Assembly: GCF_001262635.1 (NCBI RefSeq)
Contig: NZ_JXYH01000039.1
Span: 1 to 36,486, forward strand
Reading direction: 5' to 3'
DNA length: 36,486 bases
Source of the DNA: Aestuariivita boseongensis
GTDB taxonomy: Bacteria; Pseudomonadota; Alphaproteobacteria; Rhodobacterales; Rhodobacteraceae
Both the position numbers and the translations under genes were made by a program. Each line of letters begins with the position of its first letter. Position 1 is the first letter of the stretch. Positions 26,288 to 34,224 of the stretch are shown piece after piece. The notes under the pieces were generated by a model, which searched no databases, was not told where the DNA came from, and worked only from the letters and a program-made list of their open reading frames with translations.

Positions 26288-27123
26288 GCGGGATCGACAA
26301 CTTGCCGCCCCTGCGCGATGTCATCGCGACCCATGGGCTGAATGCGCGCAAATCGCTGGGTCAGAACTTCCTGCTGGATCTGAACCTGACGGCCAAGATC
26401 GCGCGGCAGGCGGGCGATCTCACCCGGGCCGATGTGCTGGAGATCGGCCCCGGCCCCGGCGGGCTGACACGGGGCTTGCTGGCGTCCGGGGCGCGCAAGG
26501 TGCTGGCCATCGAGAAGGACAGCCGTTGCATCCCCGCGCTGGAGGAGATCGCCGCCGCCTATCCCGGCCGCCTGCAGGTGATCGAGGGCGACGCGCTGGA
26601 GGTCGATCCGCTGGCCCATCTGACCCCGCCCATCCGGGTGGTGGCGAACCTGCCTTACAATGTGGGCACCGAACTTCTGGTGCGCTGGCTGAACCCGCCC
26701 GACTGGCCGCCCTTCTGGCAAAGCCTGACGCTGATGTTCCAGCGCGAAGTGGCAGACCGCATCGTAGCCCAGCCCGGATCGAAGGCCTATGGCAGGCTGG
26801 CCGTGCTGGCCCAATGGCGGGCCGAGGCGCGGATTGTCATGTCCCTGCCGCCCGGGGCCTTCACGCCGCCGCCCAAGGTCTCCAGCGCGGTGGTGCATCT
26901 GACGGCCCTGCCCGAGCCGCGATACCCGGCTGATCCCGGCGTTCTGTCGCGCGTCGTGGCCGCCGCCTTCAACCAGCGCCGCAAGATGCTGCGGGCCGCA
27001 CTGAAGGGACTGGCGCCTGACATTGAAGACCGTCTGAACGCAGCCGGCATCGCGCCCACGGACCGCGCCGAACAGGTGCCTCTGGAAAGGTTCTGTGCAC
27101 TGGCCCGGGAACTCGCGGGGTAA
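26284..27123 (+). CDS. rsmA: 16S rRNA dimethyladenosine transferase (KsgA)
   Basis: A 279-residue S-adenosylmethionine-dependent enzyme that dimethylates two adjacent adenines near the 3' end of 16S rRNA. Motifs: [18 protein letters not shown], the SAM-binding [16 protein letters not shown], and the catalytic VANLPYNVG. The C-terminal part [15 protein letters not shown] is typical. It is the last gene of the lptF operon. Its TAA overlaps the first of two tandem TTCGAA palindromes that probably end transcription. Confidence 0.97.
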   Translation: MSGIDNLPPLRDVIATHGLNARKSLGQNFLLDLNLTAKIARQAGDLTRADVLEIGPGPGGLTRGLLASGARKVLAIEKDSRCIPALEEIAAAYPGRLQVIEGDALEVDPLAHLTPPIRVVANLPYNVGTELLVRWLNPPDWPPFWQSLTLMFQREVADRIVAQPGSKAYGRLAVLAQWRAEARIVMSLPPGAFTPPPKVSSAVVHLTALPEPRYPADPGVLSRVVAAAFNQRRKMLRAALKGLAPDIEDRLNAAGIAPTDRAEQVPLERFCALARELAG

Positions 27124-27141
27124 GCCGCTTCGAAGCGGCTT
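27122..27141. repeat. Perfect 20-bp TTCGAA-centred palindrome (copy C1)
   Basis: AAGCCGCTTC followed by its exact reverse complement. Its left end lies inside the rsmA stop codon. The second palindrome starts only two bases after it ends. Confidence 0.85.
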
Positions 27142-27143
27142 GC

Positions 27144-27167
27144 CCAAGCGTTTTCGAAAACGCTTGG
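27144..27167. repeat. Perfect 24-bp TTCGAA-centred palindrome (copy C2)
   Basis: CCAAGCGTTTTC followed by its exact reverse complement. Very similar to copy B at 14889. With C1 it fills most of the 50-bp gap between the converging rsmA and MFS genes and could work as a bidirectional terminator, though no T-tract follows. Confidence 0.85.
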
Positions 27168-27173
27168 TTGCGC

Positions 27174-28436
27174 TCAGGGTTGAACCTGTGGTCCCTCTGG
27201 CCCCGCGAAGGGATCCGGCCCACTCCGTTCGATCGCCACGCGCGCCTGACCCAGCCGGGGATGCAGCCTGCGCCCCAGCGCCCAGGCCAGAAACAGCGGC
27301 ACGCTGCCTGCCACGAAAACCCCCGCCACGGGCCAGAAGACCAGCACCACCCACGCGCCCCCGGGCGTCAGAATGCCCGACACATCGCGGAAACTGGAAT
27401 AGACCGCTGACATCTCGGTCCGTTCCGAGGGCTTGACCGCCAGCAGAAACGGCAGCCCGCCGCAGACATCCAGCAGGATCAGGAACAGCGACCCGGCCAT
27501 CAGGCTCAGCACCGCCAGCACGGGCCAGCCATTCAACAGCCCCGCCAGCAGGAAAAACAGACCTGCCATGAAAAACCCCGCCCGCACCGCCGTGCGGACC
27601 GAGCTTTTCTGCACAAAGCGCAGCATCACAGGGGCCAGAAACAGCGCGCCATTGGTCAGCGAAAGGGCGATCCCGCCCACCTGATCGCCCAGACCGGATT
27701 CAACCGCATAGATCGGCAGGTACACCACATAGACCCACCAGCCACAGGACCGGATCACCGCGAATAGCCAGCCGGTGATCAGCCGGGGCTGCGCGAAAAA
27801 GCGCGGGAAATACCCGAACGGGTTCGCTGGCGGCGCGCGGCGTTTGGTGATCAGGCGGCCATTGCCCAGCCGCATCGCCGCAAAGACCACCAGCATGGCA
27901 AAGGCCGCCGCGGCCGCCACCAGAAACGGCGCGGGCGCCCACCAGCCATAAAGATAAACCCCCAGAAGCGGCCCCACCGTCCAGCCAAGCGCCGAGTAGA
28001 AGAGCCGCGATGTCTCGAACCGGCCCAGCTCCAGCTTGGCCACGTAATCCAGCACATAGGCGTTGAAACAGACGAATGTGGTGACCACAGCGAAGGTGAT
28101 CAGCGACAGCCCCGCGATCACGGCGGCGGGCGTGGCCAGGGTGCTGAAAAGCGCCCCTGCGACAAACATCGACGCCCCCACCCCATAGACCCAGTGGCGC
28201 GGCACGAAGCGGATGACAAAAGGCACCAGAAGACCGATCAGGAGCGAGGCGAGGCCCACTGCAAAGTAAACCTCGGAGACGACGCGGGCATCCTGCAGCA
28301 CGTGGTACATCAGAAGCGGGAAGACCGAAATCAGGATGCCGCGGGCTATCGCCTCGATCCCCGCCAGCACGGCAAAGCCCCGCACGCTGGGTGCGGGGGC
28401 GTGGCGCAGCCATTCGGGGATCCGTCTTTCGTGCAT
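27174..28436 (-). CDS. Major facilitator superfamily transporter
   Basis: A 420-residue protein with about 12 hydrophobic helices in two halves and a charged central loop (GNGRLITKRRAPPANPFGYF, near residue 200). The helix pattern, with short basic cytoplasmic loops, fits MFS antiporters or sugar/drug transporters. No family-specific motif lets me name a substrate. The start ATG 28436 has only a weak ribosome site. It lies downstream of the sugar dehydrogenase gene on the same strand, 125 bp away, with a TTCGAA palindrome and a CCGGCCC/GGGCCGG hairpin between them. A functional link is therefore uncertain. Confidence 0.85.
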   Translation of the reverse strand: MHERRIPEWLRHAPAPSVRGFAVLAGIEAIARGILISVFPLLMYHVLQDARVVSEVYFAVGLASLLIGLLVPFVIRFVPRHWVYGVGASMFVAGALFSTLATPAAVIAGLSLITFAVVTTFVCFNAYVLDYVAKLELGRFETSRLFYSALGWTVGPLLGVYLYGWWAPAPFLVAAAAAFAMLVVFAAMRLGNGRLITKRRAPPANPFGYFPRFFAQPRLITGWLFAVIRSCGWWVYVVYLPIYAVESGLGDQVGGIALSLTNGALFLAPVMLRFVQKSSVRTAVRAGFFMAGLFFLLAGLLNGWPVLAVLSLMAGSLFLILLDVCGGLPFLLAVKPSERTEMSAVYSSFRDVSGILTPGGAWVVLVFWPVAGVFVAGSVPLFLAWALGRRLHPRLGQARVAIERSGPDPFAGPEGPQVQP

Positions 28437-28516
28437 TGCAGGCGCTTTACTTTACTGCGCCGACTCAAGTCGGTTTTGCCTGCCCTGTCCGTCCCAGTTA
28501 CGACCCTATGTCGTTT

Positions 28517-28567
28517 CCGGCCCTCCGTTCGGGCCGGGTATAAGCGGTTTCGAAACCGCTTTTACCC
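28517..28567. repeat. TTCGAA palindrome (copy D) with adjoining hairpin
   Basis: AAGCGGTTTC followed by its exact reverse complement at 28542-28561. The symmetry continues outward for five more pairs after one mismatch (28536-28567, GGGTA against TACCC). Directly to the left, CCGGCCC (28517-28523) pairs with GGGCCGG (28531-28537). The element touches the stop codon of the sugar dehydrogenase gene, so it probably lies in its transcript end. Confidence 0.8.
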
Positions 28568-29659
28568 CGGTGTCATCCGGTACACCGCCCCGTCACCCAC
28601 AGACAAAAACCAGATCGCGCCATCCGGGGCTTCGACAATATCGCGCACGCGGCCTGTCTCGGGCCCCTCGATCTGATGGATCTCGCGCAGCGGCCGCCCG
28701 TCCAGCACCGCGATATAGTTGAGTTTCAGGCTGCCCACGAAGATATGGCCCGCCCATCGCGGCCAGAGCTTGCCGGAATAGACCAGCAGACCCGATGGCG
28801 CCATCGACGGATCCCAATAGAATTGCGGTTGCTCCATCCCGTCTTTCGCGGTGCCCTCGCCGATCTGGCCGCCGCTGTAGTGCACGCCGTAGGAAATCAC
28901 CGGCCAGCCGAAATTGGCCCCCTTGCGGATCAGGTTCACCTCATCCCCGCCGCGCGCGCCATGTTCGGCGGTCCAGAGCCTGCCATTCAGATCCAGCCCC
29001 GCGCCCTGCGGGTTGCGGTGGCCGTATGACCAGATCTCGGGCCGGATACCGGACTGGCCCACAAAGGGATTGTCGCGCGGCACCGATCCGTCGCGATTGA
29101 CGCGCACGATGGTGCCGTTGTGGTTCGAGCGGTCCTGAGCCGAGGGCCGCTCCCCCCGGTCACCGATGGTGACAAAGAGCGTGCCATCGGCCCCCTCAAC
29201 CACGCGGGAACCGAAATGCCGCCCGCCGGAAAAACCGGGTGCCGCGGCGAAGAGCTCGCGCAGGTTTTCCAGCCGCGCGCCATCCTCGCTGAGCCGCGCG
29301 ATGGCAAGCGCTGTCCCGGCGCCACCGCGCTGCGGCTTGGCATAGGTCAGAAAGATCTCGCGCGTCCGGGCAAAATCGCGGGCGATGGTGACATCCAGAA
29401 GCCCGCCCTGCCCGCGCGCCGCCACACGCGGTGTGCCCGAGACCTCGCTCACCTGCCCTTGCGCCACATAAAGCAGCCGCCCCTCGCGTTCGGTGACCAG
29501 AAAGCTTTCGTCCGGCAGAATGCCGATCGCCCAGGGCGTGTCCAGCCCGCCCACCATCCGCTCGATCCTCAGATCGCCGGAGCCGGTTGCCAGCACCTGC
29601 GCCGCCAGACCCAACGGAACCAGCCAGATTACCACCGAAAGCATCACAAGCACACGCAT
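28562..29659 (-). CDS. PQQ-dependent sugar dehydrogenase (GSDH/Yli-type), secreted
   Basis: A 365-residue protein of the glucose/sorbosone dehydrogenase family (six-bladed propeller, soluble PQQ enzymes). A signal peptide (MRVLVMLSVVIWLVPLGLAA) precedes the domain; signatures are GLDTPWAIGILPDESFLVTE, SGGRHFGSRVV, HRNPQGAGLD and EHGARGGDEVNLI. It should oxidise an aldose in the periplasm; the actual sugar is unknown. I start at ATG 29659 because GGAGGG lies five bases upstream, inside an alternative ATG at 29671. The same frame stays open much further upstream, antisense to the substrate-binding protein gene, but that part is not coding. Confidence 0.9.
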   Translation of the reverse strand: MRVLVMLSVVIWLVPLGLAAQVLATGSGDLRIERMVGGLDTPWAIGILPDESFLVTEREGRLLYVAQGQVSEVSGTPRVAARGQGGLLDVTIARDFARTREIFLTYAKPQRGGAGTALAIARLSEDGARLENLRELFAAAPGFSGGRHFGSRVVEGADGTLFVTIGDRGERPSAQDRSNHNGTIVRVNRDGSVPRDNPFVGQSGIRPEIWSYGHRNPQGAGLDLNGRLWTAEHGARGGDEVNLIRKGANFGWPVISYGVHYSGGQIGEGTAKDGMEQPQFYWDPSMAPSGLLVYSGKLWPRWAGHIFVGSLKLNYIAVLDGRPLREIHQIEGPETGRVRDIVEAPDGAIWFLSVGDGAVYRMTPG

Positions 29660-29776
29660 CAGACCCTCCATCACAACACTTGCTTTCAGATAAGCTATCC
29701 GCCGGATTTTTCGACCGTAAAGCCGAGTTGCCGGCAGGAGTTTACCTAGCGTGAACTCTTTTCTTTCCTGACGATT

Positions 29777-29807
29777 TTGATAGGTTGTCCGGCGAACGAA
29801 TACGTTC
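29777..29807 (+). promoter_or_regulatory. Possible promoter/operator of the ABC importer operon
   Basis: TTGATA (29777-29782) could be a -35 element; 18 bases later TACGTT is a weak -10. An inverted repeat GAACG-aata-CGTTC (29794-29807) overlaps the -10 position, which would suit a repressor site. The ribosome site GGGAG and the ATG at 29825 follow. The palindrome is certain; the promoter role is a guess. Confidence 0.35.
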
Positions 29808-29824
29808 CAACTAGGGAGTACCTT

Positions 29825-31024
29825 ATGAAAAAGCTGCTGACGGCCACTGCGGCCACTGCATTGATGGCCAGCACCGCATTTGCGGGTGGCCATGCCAAGG
29901 AAGTCAAAATCGGCATCATCCTTGGCTTTACCGGCCCGATTGAATCGCTGACGCCTTCGATGGCCGATGGCGCCGAACTGGCCATGAAAGAAGTTACCGA
30001 AAGCGGTCTGCTGCTGGATGCGGCCACCGTGACGCCGGTGCGCGCGGATTCCACCTGCGTGGATGCCGGTGCGGCCACTGCCGCGGCCGAACGTCTGATC
30101 ACCTCGGATGGCGTCAAGGGCATCATGGGCGCGGATTGCTCGGGTGTGACCGGCGCGATCCTGCAGAACGTCGCTGTGCCCAACGGCATCGTGATGATCT
30201 CGCCCTCGGCCACAAGCCCGGGCCTGAGCCACGCCAATAACGAAGACAACGGCCTGTTCTTCCGCACCGCCCCGTCGGATGCGCGTCAGGGCGTCGTGAT
30301 GACCGAAGTGCTGATGGAAGAAGGCATCAAGGAAGTCGCCGTCACCTATACCAACAACGACTACGGCAAGGGTCTGGCCGACAGCTTCCAGGCCGCGTTC
30401 GAGGCCGCTGGTGGCACCGTGACCATCAACGCCGCCCACGAAGACGGTAAGGCCGACTATTCGGCTGAAGTCGGCGCGCTGGCTGCGGCTGGCGGTGAGC
30501 GTCTGGTGGTTGCCGGTTACGTCGATCAGGGCGGTTCGGGCATTGTCCGCGCGGCGCTGGATGCCGGTGCGTTCGAAACCTTCCACTTCCCCGATGGCAT
30601 GATCGGCCAGGCGCTGCAGGACAATTTCGGCGACGAAATCGAAGGCTCCACCGGTCAGCACCCTGGCACCGACAGCCCCGGCGCGGCCAAGTTCGCCGAG
30701 ATGGTGGGCGACGCGTTTGACGCAACCTCGCCCTTCACGCCGGAAAGCTATGACGCGGCGGCGCTGATCATGCTGGCCATGCAGGCCGCAGGTTCGATGG
30801 AGCCGGGCGATTACAAAGAGCACGTCATGGATGTTGCCAACGCGCCGGGCGAGCAGATCTTCCCCGGTGAACTGGCCAAGGCGCTGCAGATCCTGAAGGA
30901 CGGCGGTGACATTGACTATGTCGGCGCAACTGCCGTCGAACTGATCGGCCCAGGTGAATCCGCAGGCAACTATCGCCAGATCGTCATCGAAGGTGGCGAA
31001 ATCACCACGGCGAAGTACCGTTAA
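29825..31024 (+). CDS. Branched-chain-amino-acid-type ABC importer, substrate-binding protein
   Basis: A 399-residue periplasmic binding protein of the Leu/Ile/Val type (type I fold). The signal peptide MKKLLTATAATALMASTAFA is followed by KEVKIGIILGFTGPIESLTP, the usual start of the mature domain, then GVKGIMGADCSGVTGAIL and EVAVTYTNNDYGKGLADSF. The start is ATG 29825 with GGGAG six bases upstream; an upstream in-frame start would spoil the signal peptide. It leads a transporter operon but is separated from it by a terminator, which would give more binding protein than membrane components. The ligand could be branched-chain amino acids, amides, urea or another small compound; the sequence does not decide. 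Confidence 0.93.
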   Translation: MKKLLTATAATALMASTAFAGGHAKEVKIGIILGFTGPIESLTPSMADGAELAMKEVTESGLLLDAATVTPVRADSTCVDAGAATAAAERLITSDGVKGIMGADCSGVTGAILQNVAVPNGIVMISPSATSPGLSHANNEDNGLFFRTAPSDARQGVVMTEVLMEEGIKEVAVTYTNNDYGKGLADSFQAAFEAAGGTVTINAAHEDGKADYSAEVGALAAAGGERLVVAGYVDQGGSGIVRAALDAGAFETFHFPDGMIGQALQDNFGDEIEGSTGQHPGTDSPGAAKFAEMVGDAFDATSPFTPESYDAAALIMLAMQAAGSMEPGDYKEHVMDVANAPGEQIFPGELAKALQILKDGGDIDYVGATAVELIGPGESAGNYRQIVIEGGEITTAKYR

Positions 31025-31044
31025 TCTGATATATGTCAGACAAG

Positions 31045-31074
31045 ACGGCCCGAACCTTGCTGTTCGGGCCGTTT
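31045..31074 (+). terminator. Intrinsic terminator or attenuator after the binding-protein gene
   Basis: ACGGCCCGAA (31045-31054) pairs perfectly with TTCGGGCCGT (31063-31072) around an eight-base loop, followed by a short T-rich tail (TTTCT). It lies 20 bp after the stop and 43 bp before the next gene, so it probably lowers, but does not abolish, read-through into the ATPase and permease genes. Confidence 0.75.
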
Positions 31075-31116
31075 CTCTATCATAGATAGGGATATCGTGG
31101 ATTTTGGGGGTACGCG

Positions 31117-31899
31117 ATGATCGTCGTTGAAGACGTCCACAAGCATTTTGGCGGCTTTCACGCCGTGGATGGCGCCACACTGTCGATTGCCGAGAAATCA
31201 ATCACCGGGCTGATCGGCCCCAATGGCGCGGGAAAAACCACGCTGTTCAACGTGATCGCGGGGGTTCTGAAACCGACCTCGGGCCGTGTCACGATGCTGG
31301 GCGAGGATATCACCGGCCTTACGCCGCATGAGCTGTTTCACAAGGGCCTTCTGCGCACCTTCCAGATCGCGCATGAGTTTTCATCCATGACCTGCCGGGA
31401 AAACCTGATGATGGTGCCGGGCGCGCAATCGGGCGAGACACTGTGGAACACATGGTTCGGGCGCAAGCGCATCGCCGATGAGGAACGCGCGCTGCGCGCC
31501 AAGGCCGATGAGGTGCTGGAGTTTCTGACCATCGAACATCTGGCCGATCACAAGGCGGGTCAGGTCTCGGGCGGGCAGAAGAAGCTGCTGGAGCTGGGCC
31601 GGACCATGATGGTAGATGCAAAGATCGTGTTTCTGGACGAGGTCGGCGCGGGGGTGAACCGCACGCTTCTGAACACCATTGGCGACGCGATCCTGCAGCT
31701 GAACCGCGAGCGCGGTTATACGTTCGTCGTGATCGAACATGACATGGATTTCATCGGCAAGATCTGCGACCCGGTCATCTGTATGGCCGAAGGCAAAGTG
31801 CTGGCCGAAGGCACGCTGGACGAGATCAAGGCCAATGAACAGGTGATCGAGGCCTATCTGGGCACCGGCCTTAAGAACAAGGACAAGGTGGGCGCATGA
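31117..31899 (+). CDS. ABC importer ATP-binding protein (LivG-like)
   Basis: A 260-residue ATPase of the branched-chain amino acid importer class. Walker A is GPNGAGKTT (near residues 34-42), the signature VSGGQKKLLELGRTMM, Walker B IVFLDEVGAGVN, and the switch His in VVIEHDMDFIG. The Walker B context has Val where LivG proteins usually have Pro (DEPAAGLN). The start ATG 31117 follows a GGGGG run. It is separated from the second ATPase by 97 bp containing a GC-rich repeat. Confidence 0.93.
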   Translation: MIVVEDVHKHFGGFHAVDGATLSIAEKSITGLIGPNGAGKTTLFNVIAGVLKPTSGRVTMLGEDITGLTPHELFHKGLLRTFQIAHEFSSMTCRENLMMVPGAQSGETLWNTWFGRKRIADEERALRAKADEVLEFLTIEHLADHKAGQVSGGQKKLLELGRTMMVDAKIVFLDEVGAGVNRTLLNTIGDAILQLNRERGYTFVVIEHDMDFIGKICDPVICMAEGKVLAEGTLDEIKANEQVIEAYLGTGLKNKDKVGA

Positions 31900-31934
31900 G
31901 GATGTTTCGTACAGGCGGCACCCGTCCGACCGAG

Positions 31935-31964
31935 GTGGGGGCGCTGCCCCCACACCCCCGGGGT
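31935..31964. repeat. GC-rich double hairpin in the operon gap
   Basis: GTGGGGGC (31935-31942) pairs with GCCCCCAC (31946-31953), and ACCCC (31954-31958) pairs with GGGGT (31960-31964). It is followed by ATTTCCAACCAGAAAGAAGCAGGG. From memory, GGGGGCnCTGCCCCCACACCCCCGG-like stretches with this tail recur between genes in many Rhodobacteraceae genomes, so it is probably a family-specific intergenic repeat. A related tail recurs at 36261-36312. Confidence 0.7.
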
Positions 31965-31996
31965 ATTTCCAACCAGAAAGAAGCAGGGGAGCGGAG

Positions 31997-32836
31997 ATGA
32001 GCGACACCCCGCAAGACGACAACCCGTATCACAACGATCGGGGCAACAAGGATCGCACGATCACCAATCCCAAGGGCGCAGGGACGATGACGCCCTCACC
32101 CGGAACGAAAAAGGGCATGAACACATCCGAGGCCTTTCTGATCGGCGATACGATGACCGGCGGCTATGGCAAGGGGCCGGATATCCTGCATGACTGCACC
32201 GTGGCGGTGAATCCCGGCGAGATTGCCGTGATCGTGGGCCCCAATGGCGCGGGCAAATCCACCGCGATGAAGGCGATCTTCGGGATGCTGGATGTGCGCC
32301 AGGGCTCGGTCCGGCTGGATGGGGAGGATATCACCGACCTTTCGCCCCAGGCGCGGGTGGTCAAGGGGATGGGCTTTGTGCCGCAAACCTCGAACATCTT
32401 CACGTCGATGACGGTGGAAGAGAACCTTGAGATGGGGGCCTTCATCCGCAAGGACGACATCTCAGGGACCATGGCGCAGGTTTATGACCTGTTCCCGATC
32501 CTGAAGGAAAAGCGCCATCAGGCGGCTGGAGAGCTGTCGGGCGGCCAACGTCAACAGGTGGCCGTGGGCCGCGCGCTGATGACCCAGCCAAAGGTGTTGA
32601 TGCTGGACGAGCCCACCGCGGGCGTGTCGCCCATCGTGATGGATGAGCTCTTTGACCGCATCATCGAGGTGGCGCGCACCGGTATTCCGATCCTGATGGT
32701 GGAACAGAACGCCCGTCAGGCTTTGGAGATCGCCGACAAGGGGTACGTGCTGGTGCAGGGGCGCAATGCCTATACCGGCACGGGCAAGGAACTTCTGGCC
32801 GATCCGGAAGTCCGCAAGAGTTTCTTGGGGGGGTGA
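31997..32836 (+). CDS. ABC importer ATP-binding protein (LivF-like)
   Basis: A 279-residue ATPase: Walker A GPNGAGKST (near residue 81), signature LSGGQRQQVAVGRALM, Walker B VLMLDEPTAGVSP, and the switch His position replaced in MVEQNARQAL, where Gln is usual for LivF. It carries about 40 extra N-terminal residues (DTPQDDNPYHNDRGNKDRT and following), very polar and rich in Asp/Asn, before the domain starts near MNTSEAFLIGD. The start ATG 31997 has a good GGGGAG site, so the extension appears genuine; ATG 32087 and 32117 are alternatives with the normal length. Its stop is three bases before the small secreted gene. Confidence 0.92.
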   Translation: MSDTPQDDNPYHNDRGNKDRTITNPKGAGTMTPSPGTKKGMNTSEAFLIGDTMTGGYGKGPDILHDCTVAVNPGEIAVIVGPNGAGKSTAMKAIFGMLDVRQGSVRLDGEDITDLSPQARVVKGMGFVPQTSNIFTSMTVEENLEMGAFIRKDDISGTMAQVYDLFPILKEKRHQAAGELSGGQRQQVAVGRALMTQPKVLMLDEPTAGVSPIVMDELFDRIIEVARTGIPILMVEQNARQALEIADKGYVLVQGRNAYTGTGKELLADPEVRKSFLGG

Positions 32837-32839
32837 CCG

Positions 32840-33217
32840 ATGAACCAAAGCTTGGCAGTTCTTGCTCTATTGATGACCATGCAAGCGGATACAGCTGCGG
32901 CCGGTTCAATACGTTTTCAATGCTTGTACCATTTCGCCTGTAGCAAGTTTGGAGACTGTGGATCAGCTGACTTTACTCTTGAATTTGTAATCGACTCAAC
33001 GACCAAGCGAGCAGTGCTGATCGGAAACAATGGCTTGGCTACTGTACAAGCTTATGAAGGAGCAAATTCTGTGACTTTTTTGGAAGCCTTGGCATCCGGT
33101 GCAGTACAAACGACAACTATCGCAGACGATGGTTCTTCGGTTCACAGTCGGCACACAATCATCGGTGAAAATATTAGCAATAGCCAATTTATTGGTACTT
33201 GCACGGTGGGTCAGTAA
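32840..33217 (+). CDS. Small low-GC secreted hypothetical protein
   Basis: A 125-residue protein with a signal peptide (MNQSLAVLALLMTMQADTAAA) and a short mature part with four cysteines: two in FQCLYHFAC, one in GDCGS and one near the end (GTCTVG), enough for two disulfides. Motifs FLEALASGAVQTTTI and SVHSRHTIIG recall a family of uncharacterised Rhodobacteraceae periplasmic proteins, but I cannot name a function. Counted GC over 32941-33180 is 45% (108 of 240), against 62% in the first full line of the next gene, so its base composition is foreign to the operon. It starts three bases after the livF-like stop and its TAA shares one base with the livH-like ATG, so it is translationally coupled within the operon. 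Confidence 0.7.
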   Translation: MNQSLAVLALLMTMQADTAAAGSIRFQCLYHFACSKFGDCGSADFTLEFVIDSTTKRAVLIGNNGLATVQAYEGANSVTFLEALASGAVQTTTIADDGSSVHSRHTIIGENISNSQFIGTCTVGQ

Positions 33218-34224
33218 TGGATTTTCTCAATGCCTTTGTGGCGCTTTCCAACTTCGTTCTGATCCCGGCCATCGCCTATGGCAGCCAGTTGGCGCTTGGC
33301 GCGCTTGGGGTCACGCTGATCTATGGGATCCTGCGATTTTCGAACTTCGCCCATGGCGACACCATGGCCTTTGGCGCGATGGTGACGATCCTGATCACCT
33401 GGTGGATGCAGTCGGTGGGGATCAGTCTGGGGCCATTGCCTACGGCGCTTCTGGCCCTGCCCTTCGGGATTCTGGGCTGTATGGCGCTGCTCCTGTTTAC
33501 CGATCGCGTGGTTTACAAATTCTACCGGGTGCAAAAGGCCAAGCCTGTGATCCTTGTGATCGTGTCCATGGGTGTGATGTTCATCATGAACGGTCTGGTG
33601 CGCTTCGTGATCGGGCCGGATGACCAGCGCTTTGCCGATGGGGAACGGTTCATCATCTCGGCCCGCACCTTCCGCGAGATGACGGGGCTGAGCGAGGGGC
33701 TGGCCTTCCGCACCTCGCAAGGGATCACGATTGTCACCGCGGTGGTCGTGGTGGCGGCGCTTTTCTGGTTCCTGAACAAGACGCGCACCGGCAAATCCAT
33801 GCGCGCCTATTCCGATAACGAGGATCTGGCGCTTTTGTCGGGCATCAACCCCGAACGGGTGGTGATGTATACCTGGATGCTGGTGGCGGGGCTGGCGACG
33901 ATTGCGGGCGTGCTTTACGGCCTCGACAAGAGCTTCAAACCCTTCACCTATTTCCAGCTGCTGCTGCCGATCTTTGCGGCTGCCATCGTGGGCGGTCTGG
34001 GCAACCCGGTGGGTGCCATCGCAGGCGGATTCGTCATCGCCTTTTCCGAGGTGATGATCACCTATGCCTGGAAGAAGGTCGCCGGTTACCTCATCCCCGC
34101 ATGGGAGCCGGAGGGGCTGGTGCAGCTTCTGTCGACCGACTACAAATTCGCGGTCAGCTTTGTGATCCTGCTGATTGTGCTGCTCTTTAAACCCACGGGC
34201 CTCTTCAAGGGGAAAGCGGTATGA
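33217..34224 (+). CDS. ABC importer permease (LivH-like)
   Basis: A 335-residue inner-membrane permease of the branched-chain amino acid type, with eight or so helices. Family landmarks: ALGALGVTLIYGILRFSNFAHGD near the N-terminus, TGKSMRAYSDNEDLALLSGI as the cytoplasmic coupling loop, and IFAAAIVGGLGNPVGAIAGG near the C-terminus. The start is ATG 33217, overlapping the preceding TAA by one base; an in-frame start at 33199 is inside the previous gene. Its TGA overlaps the LivM-like ATG. Confidence 0.93.
   Translation: MDFLNAFVALSNFVLIPAIAYGSQLALGALGVTLIYGILRFSNFAHGDTMAFGAMVTILITWWMQSVGISLGPLPTALLALPFGILGCMALLLFTDRVVYKFYRVQKAKPVILVIVSMGVMFIMNGLVRFVIGPDDQRFADGERFIISARTFREMTGLSEGLAFRTSQGITIVTAVVVVAALFWFLNKTRTGKSMRAYSDNEDLALLSGINPERVVMYTWMLVAGLATIAGVLYGLDKSFKPFTYFQLLLPIFAAAIVGGLGNPVGAIAGGFVIAFSEVMITYAWKKVAGYLIPAWEPEGLVQLLSTDYKFAVSFVILLIVLLFKPTGLFKGKAV

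Noticed and set aside
28460-28477. Hairpin CCGACT-ca-AGTCGG followed by TTTT, looking like a rightward terminator
   Set aside because: Both neighbouring genes run leftward, the loop is only two bases and no rightward transcript is expected to end here.
29660-31201. Upstream continuation of the sugar dehydrogenase frame, antisense to the binding-protein gene
   Set aside because: The signal peptide and ribosome site at 29659 define the start; the continuation shows no homology and runs against a well-supported gene.
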